Shown: positions 1 to 5,944, counted from the stretch's first letter. The stretch: 9,562 nucleotides of DNA from JBEKDJ01 sp050014415 (GCA_050014415.1 JBEKDJ010000313.1:1-9562), one strand, 5' to 3'. Program-made: numbers and translations. Notes: generated by a model from the sequence alone, not told the origin.

Positions 1-167
1 ATCAGATAAAACAACCCAACCAGGAAGAGACCAAGGAAGAGAATGCCGAAAAACAGTTTCGGCTTCTGGTACATGAAGAAGAGGAGACCCAGCGCAAGGA
101 CGATTGCGATCAAAGTATAGTTCTGAACAAAGGAAACCATTCCACCTATGAACCCTGAGAAGTCCAT
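1..167 (-). CDS. Small membrane protein, N-terminal part (runs off the left edge)
   Basis: An open frame reads leftward from an ATG at 167 to the window edge without a stop, giving 55 residues. A strong AGGAGG Shine-Dalgarno lies about 4-10 bases upstream (174-180 region), which fixes the start. The peptide begins MDFSGFIGG and carries two hydrophobic stretches. Residues ~16-33 (YTLIAIVLALGLLFFMY) and ~38-55 (a Leu/Phe/Gly-rich run) look like two membrane helices joined by a short basic turn (QKPK). A TATAAT box with an upstream TG at 188-193 is a good promoter for it. I do not recognise the family. The C-terminus is outside the window, so size and function are unknown. That it is a real gene is supported by the ribosome site, the promoter and the coherent hydrophobicity. 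Confidence 0.65.
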   Translation of the reverse strand, partial: MDFSGFIGGMVSFVQNYTLIAIVLALGLLFFMYQKPKLFFGILFLGLFLVGLFYL

Positions 168-470
168 AAGCCCTCCTTGCCGGACCCATTATACCATATC
201 GCTTCAATTCTCGCCCTTTTAAAAACTCGCTAAAGGTAATGCCTCAGAGGGTGAGAGGACAGCCTCAATGTTTGACTTGAGGGGTGTCCCTTCTATTGCA
301 GGTCCTTTCAAACAGCCTATTTCCATCCAATCAGCCTTCAGATTTTTAGAAAGGATCCCTTCCTTCTTCTCATCCTCGATCGGCAGAGAGAATTTTTCAA
401 TTCCACTGCTTGGAGTGTGTCTTTGACATTTGACAGGCGAAGGTGCCTGACCTTGAAAGGGGTCTTTTAT
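168..470. other. Intergenic region with an unexplained minus-strand open frame
   Basis: There is no recognisable gene in these ~300 bases. The right part lies downstream of the ATPase stop, and the left end holds the extended -10 promoter of the 1-167 gene. On the minus strand the frame stays open from just after the ATPase TAA (470) to a TAA at 219-221, 83 sense codons, in the same frame as the ATPase. The translation has ordinary soluble-protein composition (it includes SLPIEDEKKEG and NLKADWMEIG) but no ribosome site or convincing start. It may be a relic or chance. A weak imperfect hairpin (CAGGC/GCCTG near 434-449) follows the ATPase stop without a T-run, so I do not call it a terminator. 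Confidence 0.4.
188..196 (-). promoter_or_regulatory. Extended -10 promoter for the left-edge membrane protein
   Basis: The minus strand reads TGGTATAAT here, a perfect TATAAT with the upstream TG of an extended -10. No convincing -35 is found at 16-18 bases. It ends about 20 bases before the ATG at 167, so the leader would be very short but still contain the AGGAGG ribosome site. Confidence 0.5.
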
Positions 471-1727
471 TTAAATTCCAAAGAAGACAGGGAAGGGCAT
501 GGCAACCGTTTTGCGGCCTAAGGGGACTCCTTCAACCCCTGGATAAAGGATAATGGAAAAGAGAAGCTTCTCCTTTAAATCTTCAGCCAAGCGGTTCAAG
601 TTTTTTATGTCTGATTCGTTAATCTGATGGCCCCACTTCACTTCAATCGCTATTAACTTCCCAGCCCTCTCAATCAGAAAATCGACTTCCTGGCCTGTCT
701 GGGTTCGCCAAAAATAGAGTCTGAATCGGTGATCCAATACAGGCATGAGCTTCAGCAGCTCACAAGCAACCCAGGTTTCGACCATGGGTCCGGCATGACC
801 CTGATTCTCCAGGGCCTTCCACTCGTTTACTCCTATGAGATGAGCTGCCATTCCTGTATCATTAAAATAGAGCTTGGGTGTCTTCACCAGTCGCTTCCCC
901 GGATGAGTGAAATAAGGCCGTATGAGCGAAATTTGATAGGTGACCTCGAGCAGATTCATATACCGACGCAACGTCGTAAAGGGTAGACCTGTTTCTCTGG
1001 AGAGGTCGGAGAGGTTGAGGAGTCTCCCTGTTCTTAACGCGACGAGGCTGAGGAGGCGATTAAAATCTGGGAGGTTTTCAATCGATTTGATATTCAACAG
1101 ATCTCTTTCCAGATAGGTTTGACGGTAGGAGGAAAACCACTGTTCCCTTGCTTGATCAGACTCCATGAGAGCAGGGGTTGGGTATCCTCCCTTTAACATT
1201 CCCTCAATAAGACGGGGTTTATAGTCTTTCAGCGATGTTCTGGGATAGTTTCTTAGCAATTTCTTTGAATCGATGCCGCCAAAAAGGTCTTTCAAAATGG
1301 TGGGTTCTGGTTTTTCAAGAAATTCCGGCCAACAGAAGGGATGAAGGGTGTGAAGAGCGATTCGCCCTGCCAGACTCTCGGAGACGGTTGACAGGGTCAT
1401 GATATTGGCTGACCCTGTCAAAAGATATTGCCCCGGTCTTCGATTTTGATCGACGTCTCGTTTAATGGCCCTCAATAAATCAGGCGCCTTCTGGACTTCA
1501 TCGATGACAGCAGGCATCGGAAGCCCGTTGACAAAGCCGTCGGGGTCCCGGAGGGCTGCATCGAGGATGGTGCGGTCATCAAGCGTAAAGTAGGTCGCAT
1601 CCCATGAGGCTTTGATCAGTGCTTGGGCTAAGGTCGATTTACCCACCTGCCGGGCGCCCGTCAAAAGGACCGCAGGAAAGTGCTTGAGGGATTCCAGGAT
1701 CGGGTCTTGCAAATATCGCCGTATCAT
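471..1727 (-). CDS. AAA-type ATPase with C-terminal DUF4143 domain
   Basis: This is a 418-residue protein of the widespread AAA_14/DUF4143 family. These are ATPases of uncertain cellular role, often found in mobile or defence-like contexts. Walker A is GARQVGKST at residues 24-32. Walker B is AVIDEVQ with Asp76/Glu77. A sensor-like LTGSAN sits at 103-108. The middle (about 190-320) holds the helical, winged-helix-like segment typical of the family (YLERDLLNI, LSDLSRETGLPFTTLRRY). The C-terminal DUF4143 part has a PD-(D/E)xK-like nuclease signature: Glu347, Asp349 and the EVK at 362-364 in GQEVDFLIE...AIEVKWG. Length and domain order match the family and nothing looks broken. There is no clear Shine-Dalgarno before the ATG at 1727. 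A promoter placed so that transcription would begin almost on the ATG suggests a leaderless mRNA (inference). The gene follows GH57 after an 89-base gap and is probably expressed independently. Confidence 0.95.
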   Translation of the reverse strand: MIRRYLQDPILESLKHFPAVLLTGARQVGKSTLAQALIKASWDATYFTLDDRTILDAALRDPDGFVNGLPMPAVIDEVQKAPDLLRAIKRDVDQNRRPGQYLLTGSANIMTLSTVSESLAGRIALHTLHPFCWPEFLEKPEPTILKDLFGGIDSKKLLRNYPRTSLKDYKPRLIEGMLKGGYPTPALMESDQAREQWFSSYRQTYLERDLLNIKSIENLPDFNRLLSLVALRTGRLLNLSDLSRETGLPFTTLRRYMNLLEVTYQISLIRPYFTHPGKRLVKTPKLYFNDTGMAAHLIGVNEWKALENQGHAGPMVETWVACELLKLMPVLDHRFRLYFWRTQTGQEVDFLIERAGKLIAIEVKWGHQINESDIKNLNRLAEDLKEKLLFSIILYPGVEGVPLGRKTVAMPFPVFFGI

Positions 1728-1733
1728 GGTTAA

Positions 1734-1763
1734 TATTTAGCCACCAAATGGCGAATTTGTCAA
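1734..1763 (-). promoter_or_regulatory. Candidate sigma70 promoter of the ATPase gene
   Basis: The minus strand has a consensus TTGACA (1758-1763), an 18-base spacer and TAAATA (1734-1739). The expected start of transcription is about 1727, which is the A of the ATPase ATG. The spacer contains a small dyad, GCCA-N5-TGGC (1740-1752), that could bind a regulator. The absence of a Shine-Dalgarno agrees with a leaderless transcript. Confidence 0.45.
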
Positions 1764-1780
1764 GCTCTATTTCTCGTTCG

Positions 1781-1818
1781 GGGTACCCTATAGGGAATCG
1801 TTTATGAATCGGTTTATT
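1781..1818. repeat. Short palindromes and tandem 12-mer downstream of GH57
   Basis: Overlapping palindromes GGGTACCC (1781-1788) and CCCTATAGGG (1786-1795) are followed by two near-identical copies of GAATCG(g)TTTAT in tandem (about 1795-1818). They lie between the GH57 stop and the ATPase promoter. There is no T-run, so this is not a standard terminator, and no function can be assigned. Confidence 0.35.
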
Positions 1819-4405
1819 ATGGTTGTTTTGCTGAAATGCCGGGCCCAGTCATTTTTGAAAGCTTCTCCACGTTGAAACCCAATCTTTCTGCAAGGGTAAC
1901 AAACTTAGGAGGGGGTGGTTTTCTTTCAGCACCATTACCCCACCAACACTCCTCAAGACTTCCAAGACATTCAGCCAGTATCTCACCCATCGAGTTCTGA
2001 GCTTCTTCTTTTGAAAGCTCAAAACCCCACGTTTCGGCAAGATCGAGGAGCTGAATCGTCTTCTCCGCTCTCTCTTCCAGCGTCTCGATACTTCCCGGGG
2101 ATGCGGCCGCATTTTGAGTGACCATCCTCTGAAGAGCCTCCATCTCTTCTTCCAACACATCATTCAAGATCCGGATGGAGTCTTCCTTTTTCAGCTGAAA
2201 ACCATGCTCTCTCGCCTCCTGAACAATCCGGTCGATTTCACCCCTTTTTATCGTCTTGTTAAAATCTCTTTTTAGCTCGTTAACCTCCTGCAAGAGACGG
2301 TCGCTCAACGTCACCTCTGCCGCCACCCGAACCTCATAAGGAATCTCCATGCCTTCCTTTGCCAAGGCTTCGATCGCCTCTCTCGTCCTGTCAAAAAGAT
2401 GCGCATAGCTCTGAAAATGTTCCTTTAGCTCTCTCTGTATAGCCTTCTGGAAGATGGCCTGCCTTTCCTCTTTGAAGGTGTCTCGGATCGTTAGGACATG
2501 ATCCCCAAGGAGCAAAGTGAGCGTCTTGGCCGTCTCATCCTCGCTTCCTCCGAGACTCTGGAGACTCTTCTCCTTCAAGCGATCGAAGTCCATTTTTCTC
2601 TCTTCCGAAATCCAGGTCCGAAAGATATCTTTCCTAGACGGGATCAATCCGAAAAAAAATTCCTTTGGCTCAGGAATCGTCTCAGAGGTGACTCTCACCT
2701 GGCCCAGGGCCAGCCAGCTATTGTCTTTCTCCATTCTTTCCTGATTGATTTTCTCTACCCGATAGGAGAAGACCTTCCTCTCCCTTTCTTCATTACTGAA
2801 CAGGGAGGAAATCGCATAATGGTTTACCACCTTATCCAAGGAGACGCATCTTGGCTTCACAAGACGTTGGTAAACCTGGCGTCCATCTCCCATCTCGGGC
2901 AGGTTGCTATTGCCTTCGGATAGACAGTTAAGGAACATCCCCTCAATCTCCTTGTTCGTCATCTCCCGAGCCAGCTCCATGGCCCTTGCAGCATGTTGAA
3001 GAATGATGATCGTCTCGAGCCCTGAGAGATCAGAAAAAAACCAACCACAACTCGTATACATCTGTAGGGCATGTCTCTCCATCTCCAGGAGCCTGAGGCC
3101 CTTGATCCTCCCCTCCCCATTGAGTCCTTTGAGCCCATATCGATGGAAGAAATGGTCCAGGTTCCCGGATGAACGGTCAAGGATCACATCGATATAGCCA
3201 TTTCTCGCTTCCCAGACATCTTTGAAAACTTTCTCTCCTTCCTCTTCGAAGATCGAGCTAAGCTCGTCCCTCATAAGATCGAGGGCCTCCCGAAGGGGCC
3301 TTCTCCATTTCTGATTCCATTCCGGCCTTCCTCCTGTGCTGCAACCGCAGTCCTCCTTCCATCGACCGACTCCATGGGCACAGCTCCACGAAGTGCCCTC
3401 TCCCCTGGGGCCTTCATCAATCTCCACTTCGTGAACCGGTGGAAACCGTTTCAGAAAGGCCCCATAATTGATCAGTTCAAATCCCCTTGACAGAAACCCC
3501 TCTTTCAGAGCATAGGCCAAGGCCATGTCACCAAATTTCTTGTGATGCCCGTAGGTCTCCCCATCCGTTGCAATGTGGACCAGCTGGGGTCTTTTCTTCA
3601 GTGGCTGGTAAGCCTGCCCGAGACGCTCACAGAAGGCATTGCCATCTTTTAAGAGATCTCCGAATGCCGTTTCTCTTGAAATCACCCCATCGTAAAAAAA
3701 GATATCGATCCAACGGTCCGAAATCTTCTTTCCCGACGCATCCCTGATGAAGCAGCGGTAAGGCTGGGTCGGATCGATCCGGCCTTGAGAGACATCAACC
3801 CATCTCTTGCCTCCAAAAGGCTGGACCCGCAGTGCCTGAAGAGGTCTCAGAATGAGGTAGCTCATTCCTTTCCTGACCAATACCCGAAGGGTAGCATAGT
3901 TTACGGCTGTTTCGGGGAGCCACAGGGCCTCCGGCTTCCGATTGAATCGCTTCTCAAAATCGGCGATGCCCCACAGAACCTCTGTCTCTTTGTCGCGCTC
4001 GTTGGCTAAGGGCATGATGATATGGTCGTAGACCTGCGCCAAAGCATTCCCATGGCCGAATTGTCTGAAGCTATCTCGGTCGGCTTTGAGAATGTTCTGA
4101 TAGGTGGAAGGACATCTCCTCTCCAGCCAAGGGAGGAGAGTGGGGCCGAAATTGAAACTGATGAGGGAGTAATTATTGAGGATCTCCAAGATCTTCCCTT
4201 TGCCATCGACGATGCGGGCGTGGGCGTTTGGCCGGTAGCATTCAGAGGCGATTCGCTCGTTCCAATCGTGAAAAGGATAGGCGCTCTCCTCCGTCTCAAT
4301 GATTTCAAGCCAGGGGTTCTCCCGCGGAGGCTGATAGAAATGGCCGTGGATGGCTACAAAGGCGTCTTTGATCTTCGGAGGATTTGCCATAACCAACTCT
4401 CCCAT
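1817..4405 (-). CDS. Glycoside hydrolase family 57 / DUF3536 protein
   Basis: This is an 862-residue protein with an N-terminal GH57 catalytic domain and a long C-terminal region of the DUF3536 type. The family acts on alpha-glucans (amylase, 4-alpha-glucanotransferase or branching activities), so a role in glycogen or maltodextrin metabolism is likely; the exact substrate cannot be read from sequence. GH57 landmarks are HGHFYQPPREN (residues 20-30, motif 1), NFGPTLL (85-91), ALWLPETAV (160-168, predicted nucleophile Glu165) and HIATDGETYGHHKK (277-290, predicted acid/base Asp281). No signal peptide is visible, so it should be cytoplasmic. The better start is probably the second ATG (position 4390, Met6). 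GGGAGAG lies 8 bases before it, whereas the ATG at 4405 has only a weak site. The annotated first ATG is 6 bases after the UGA stop of the MerB-like gene and in the same frame, which suggests co-transcription or translational coupling. The ~570 C-terminal residues are Glu/Lys-rich and helical-looking. Confidence 0.93.
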   Translation of the reverse strand: MGELVMANPPKIKDAFVAIHGHFYQPPRENPWLEIIETEESAYPFHDWNERIASECYRPNAHARIVDGKGKILEILNNYSLISFNFGPTLLPWLERRCPSTYQNILKADRDSFRQFGHGNALAQVYDHIIMPLANERDKETEVLWGIADFEKRFNRKPEALWLPETAVNYATLRVLVRKGMSYLILRPLQALRVQPFGGKRWVDVSQGRIDPTQPYRCFIRDASGKKISDRWIDIFFYDGVISRETAFGDLLKDGNAFCERLGQAYQPLKKRPQLVHIATDGETYGHHKKFGDMALAYALKEGFLSRGFELINYGAFLKRFPPVHEVEIDEGPRGEGTSWSCAHGVGRWKEDCGCSTGGRPEWNQKWRRPLREALDLMRDELSSIFEEEGEKVFKDVWEARNGYIDVILDRSSGNLDHFFHRYGLKGLNGEGRIKGLRLLEMERHALQMYTSCGWFFSDLSGLETIIILQHAARAMELAREMTNKEIEGMFLNCLSEGNSNLPEMGDGRQVYQRLVKPRCVSLDKVVNHYAISSLFSNEERERKVFSYRVEKINQERMEKDNSWLALGQVRVTSETIPEPKEFFFGLIPSRKDIFRTWISEERKMDFDRLKEKSLQSLGGSEDETAKTLTLLLGDHVLTIRDTFKEERQAIFQKAIQRELKEHFQSYAHLFDRTREAIEALAKEGMEIPYEVRVAAEVTLSDRLLQEVNELKRDFNKTIKRGEIDRIVQEAREHGFQLKKEDSIRILNDVLEEEMEALQRMVTQNAAASPGSIETLEERAEKTIQLLDLAETWGFELSKEEAQNSMGEILAECLGSLEECWWGNGAERKPPPPKFVTLAERLGFNVEKLSKMTGPGISAKQP

Positions 4406-4411
4406 CTCGTT

Positions 4412-5164
4412 TCAGTATCGGCGTGAAAATGCAAAAAGCGCGCCCTGGGCGATTGGAGTAATGTAGGCGCCTTGAGCTAAAGTCAGATAGGTACCCTTTA
4501 CTCCCTCTTCTTGACGCCGATATTTTCTTGCGTGTTCTTCTGACCAGAAGAATACCGACTTCCTTCAGAATCCATCGATGATGCTGGGTTCCCCGGGCTG
4601 GGGACCCCTGAGCGGAATGAAGAATACGGGCTTGGCTCCTGTCTCGACCACCCGATATTTCAGTGCGCTGTCTATCTCAATATGCAAGGGTTGCTTGCAG
4701 TGCGCACATTCAGTCGTAATAAGGCCCGACAAAAATTCTCCGCGTAATTGCCCTTGCACGAAGGGCACCGCTATCGCGTCCACCGCTCAAGCCGCATAGA
4801 CTTGTTCACCTGTGCTCAGAGCCACACGATGCGGAGTCTCATCGACTGTTACGGGATATGCCCAGGTCACTGCCCCCTGCTCATTCCTGAACAGAAAAGT
4901 CATATGCTTCTCCAGATCCTCGAGAATGGTATTCACTTGATCGAAGGGCAGGTTCAAATTCTGTGCGATAAATTCGGGGGACAGGGGTTTGCCTCTGCGG
5001 GGCATCTCTCTCACTACGAAATCACGAATCTGATGGTGTTGTACCGACATGAACCCGAGGCCTGCATCCAGATGCCGCGCATTTCTGGATACCTGCATTT
5101 GCCAGATCAGTCGAGGAACGGGAACCATACAGCGCAGAAGCCCAAGTAACAAATTGTTTTGCAT
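4412..5164 (-). CDS. merB: MerB-like organomercurial/organometallic lyase, predicted selenoprotein with two selenocysteines (SaoL-like)
   Basis: A single frame of 250 codons runs from the ATG at 5164 to a UGA at 4412-4414 if two internal UGAs are read as selenocysteine (U126, U200). MerB enzymes break carbon-mercury bonds by protonolysis using two cysteines and an aspartate. Here the first UGA lies in VYAA-U-AVD, aligning with YAWC96ALD of the R831b enzyme, with Asp129 matching Asp99. The second lies in DGF-U-RKSVFFWS, aligning with SFC159CHVHFFAS: in both, two Phe follow at +5/+6. The flanks also match: TVDETPHRV and STGEQVYAA before U126, and FFWSEEHARKY, VKGTYLTL and a helical tail after U200. 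Residues ~40-100 are the winged-helix-like N-terminal part, and C153/C156 form a CxxC. Each UGA has a SECIS-like hairpin. The start has GAGGAG 9 bases upstream. Conceptual length is slightly above classical MerB (about 212). Substrate (mercury or another organometal) is inferred. The SaoL resemblance is from memory and unverified. Confidence 0.88.
4535..4552 (-). promoter_or_regulatory. Predicted bacterial SECIS element for U200
   Basis: The transcript forms a perfect 7-bp stem, UUCUUCU with AGAAGAA (4546-4552 and 4535-4541), capped by the loop GGUC (4542-4545). A further G-C and U-A pair sits below one mismatch. The first loop G is the 20th base after the UGA. A GGUC loop is also what I recall for the E. 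coli formate dehydrogenase SECIS bound by SelB. Confidence 0.8.
4565..4567 (-). other. In-frame UGA, predicted selenocysteine codon U200 (MerB Cys159 position)
   Basis: The TGA follows GAT-GGA-TTC (Asp-Gly-Phe) and precedes AGG-AAG-TCG-GTA-TTC-TTC (Arg-Lys-Ser-Val-Phe-Phe). The frame stays open for another 50 codons to the final UGA, and this tail matches the MerB C-terminus. The position equals the second catalytic cysteine. An annotation that stops here would lose the end of the active site. Confidence 0.85.
4749..4767 (-). promoter_or_regulatory. Predicted bacterial SECIS element for U126
   Basis: Downstream of the first UGA the transcript can form a perfect 7-bp stem, UGCCCUU with AAGGGCA (4761-4767 and 4749-4755). 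The 5-base loop is CGUGC and has a G at its second position. Counting from the UGA, the stem starts at +20 and the loop at +27. This fits the bacterial SECIS pattern of an apical loop roughly 16-37 bases after UGA with a G in its first two positions. Confidence 0.75.
4787..4789 (-). other. In-frame UGA, predicted selenocysteine codon U126 (MerB Cys96 position)
   Basis: The TGA lies between GCG-GCT (Ala-Ala) and GCG-GTG-GAC (Ala-Val-Asp). The frame continues open for 73 more codons with clear MerB similarity. It replaces the catalytic cysteine of the C-x-x-D motif, the expected site for selenocysteine in a thiol-dependent enzyme. Confidence 0.85.
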
Positions 5165-5172
5165 GAACTATG

Positions 5173-5180
5173 TCTCCTCA
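5173..5180 (-). promoter_or_regulatory. Ribosome binding site of the MerB-like selenoprotein gene
   Basis: The minus strand reads TGAGGAGA, with GAGGAG ending 9 bases before the ATG at 5164. It is the only good Shine-Dalgarno among the candidate starts (Met1, Met13, Met23, Met39) and so favours the longest form. Confidence 0.7.
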
Positions 5181-5221
5181 ATATAGGCAATAAAAGGCTC
5201 TTTGTGCACCCGACGGCACGG

Positions 5222-5259
5222 CTCACCGGGAGCCTGATTTCGTAGCGATCCGGTGGAGC
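5222..5259 (-). repeat. Intergenic repeat, copy A (downstream of the DUF3795 gene)
   Basis: On the minus strand a 16-base block GCTCCACCGGATCGCT (5244-5259) is followed after 10 bases by GCTCCCGGTGAG (5222-5233). Copy B at 5728-5759 has the identical 16-mer and a 10/12 match to the second block after 4 bases. The two 16-mers start exactly 500 bases apart and flank the DUF3795 gene. Origin is unknown; a small dispersed repeat or a recombination-related duplication is possible. Confidence 0.6.
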
Positions 5260-5278
5260 GGTTTGCTGGCAGCTCCAC
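5253..5278 (-). other. Hairpin at the DUF3795 stop codon
   Basis: A perfect 7-bp inverted repeat, GTGGAGC (5253-5259) and GCTCCAC (5272-5278), with a 12-base loop begins at the TAG stop of the DUF3795 gene. It shares half its stem with repeat copy A. A second small hairpin GGCTC-ACCGG-GAGCC lies next to it (5220-5234). No T-run follows, so it is not a classic terminator. It might stabilise or attenuate the message ahead of the MerB-like gene. Confidence 0.4.
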
Positions 5279-5700
5279 TACTCTTTTTCTCTGCCTTGAT
5301 TTATTTCACGATGTATTCGATCCAGGTTTTCCTTCTTAGAAAAGAACGCTTTGCAAAGTGTATCTATTTCTTGTGAAGTGCAGATGCGGATTGCACGAGA
5401 CCGCAATTCCTCCGTTCTTTCGAATGCGTCATTTGTCAATTCACACGGGTACTTTTCACACAAGCCGCAGTTATCAATTCCTTTCTCGTGTGCGCAAGCA
5501 CGAAGTTCGGGATAGGCGCATCTGTTTTCAGGCTTACACCCGTAACAGGCGAGGTCCCGGGCATGAAATGCCGGGTCTCTTAGACCAAGACGAACCCACA
5601 GTTGTTTAACTTTTTCCAGTTCATTTACGCTTCCATTTTGAGCGGCAACATATCGGGGGCAATAAGAACAATTATCGCCGCATACTCCAATAAAAACCAT
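5278..5700 (-). CDS. DUF3795 family cysteine-rich protein
   Basis: This 140-residue protein has the arrangement of DUF3795: a start with GVCGDNCSYCPRY (Cys7, 11, 14), then ACYGC (52, 55), Cys61, Cys69 and CGLCEKYPC (78, 81, 86). The ordered Cys clusters suggest binding of metal ions or an iron-sulfur cluster, but the family has no established function that I know of. There is no signal peptide or membrane segment, so it should be cytoplasmic. The start is well supported: ATGAGGAAC lies just before the ATG at 5700. The 10-mer TGAGGAACTG carrying this site occurs twice, at 5704-5713 and 5722-5731. It sits between a small ORF and the MerB-like selenoprotein gene, 113 bases ahead of the latter, downstream of a strong promoter. 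A link to metal handling is attractive but is inference from context. Confidence 0.9.
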   Translation of the reverse strand: MVFIGVCGDNCSYCPRYVAAQNGSVNELEKVKQLWVRLGLRDPAFHARDLACYGCKPENRCAYPELRACAHEKGIDNCGLCEKYPCELTNDAFERTEELRSRAIRICTSQEIDTLCKAFFSKKENLDRIHREINQGREKE

Positions 5701-5727
5701 AATCAGTTCCTCATGTCAACACAGTTC

Positions 5728-5759
5728 CTCAGCGGGCGCTATCAGCGATCCGGTGGAGC
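5728..5759 (-). repeat. Intergenic repeat, copy B (upstream of the DUF3795 gene)
   Basis: This copy has the same 16-mer GCTCCACCGGATCGCT (5744-5759), then GATA and GCGCCCGCTGAG (5728-5739), the latter differing from copy A at two of twelve bases. It lies in the spacer between the 45-codon ORF and the DUF3795 ribosome site. Confidence 0.6.
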
Positions 5760-5773
5760 AACTCATTGGATCT

Positions 5774-5911
5774 TTACATGTCATTGTTTTCATCTGGTTC
5801 AATGCCTAAGCGCTTCAGATGAGAAATTTGCTCCGCAGAAAGGGGCTGTTCATCTATGCTTTTCAGCATGTCGGTCAGTCGATATACCTCAGTTTCATCT
5901 TCTTTCTTCAT
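5774..5911 (-). CDS. Small hypothetical protein (45 residues)
   Basis: This short ORF begins at the ATG at 5911 and ends with TAA at 5774-5776. The product is highly charged and looks helical: an acidic start (MKKEDETEVY), the segment RLTDMLKSIDEQPLS, then AEQISHLKRLGIEPDE and an acidic end. It is the first ORF after the strong promoter at 5961-5988, with a leader of about 43 bases, which is the main argument that it is translated. The Shine-Dalgarno is poor (AGAT just before the ATG). I do not recognise a family. It could be a small regulator or accessory protein of the DUF3795/MerB-like transcript, a leader peptide, or a chance ORF. Confidence 0.45.
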   Translation of the reverse strand: MKKEDETEVYRLTDMLKSIDEQPLSAEQISHLKRLGIEPDENNDM

Positions 5912-5944
5912 AATCTTTTAGCCCAACAATATTTTTTAAGCTTA

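Noticed and set aside
432..452. Terminator downstream of the ATPase gene
   Set aside because: The stem is only five clean base pairs with a mismatch outside it, and no T-run follows on the minus strand.
4412..4414. Third selenocysteine and fusion of the lyase to GH57
   Set aside because: No stable hairpin is visible in the following 40 bases, the lyase is already complete in length, and GH57 has its own ribosome site before the ATG at 4390.
2498..4426. Several plus-strand ORFs (for example 2498-2923 and 4022-4426)
   Set aside because: They are antisense to the well-supported GH57 gene and show no recognisable protein features.
4748..5149. 133-codon plus-strand ORF
   Set aside because: It is antisense to the MerB-like gene and has no family resemblance.
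4565..5164. Two separate small genes (4787-5164 and 4565-4783)
   Set aside because: They are the same frame separated by one UGA, the second has no ribosome site, and together with the segment to 4412 they make one MerB-like protein.
4412..5164. MerB pseudogene with two nonsense mutations
   Set aside because: Decay would not be expected to hit exactly the two catalytic Cys codons, both with UGA, both followed by suitable hairpins, while the rest of the frame stays intact. It remains the formal alternative.
4412..5164. General reassignment of UGA (to Trp or Gly) in this genome
   Set aside because: Neighbouring genes use TGG for Trp and end in TAA or TAG, none contains internal in-frame UGA, and the lyase positions correspond to Cys, not Trp or Gly.
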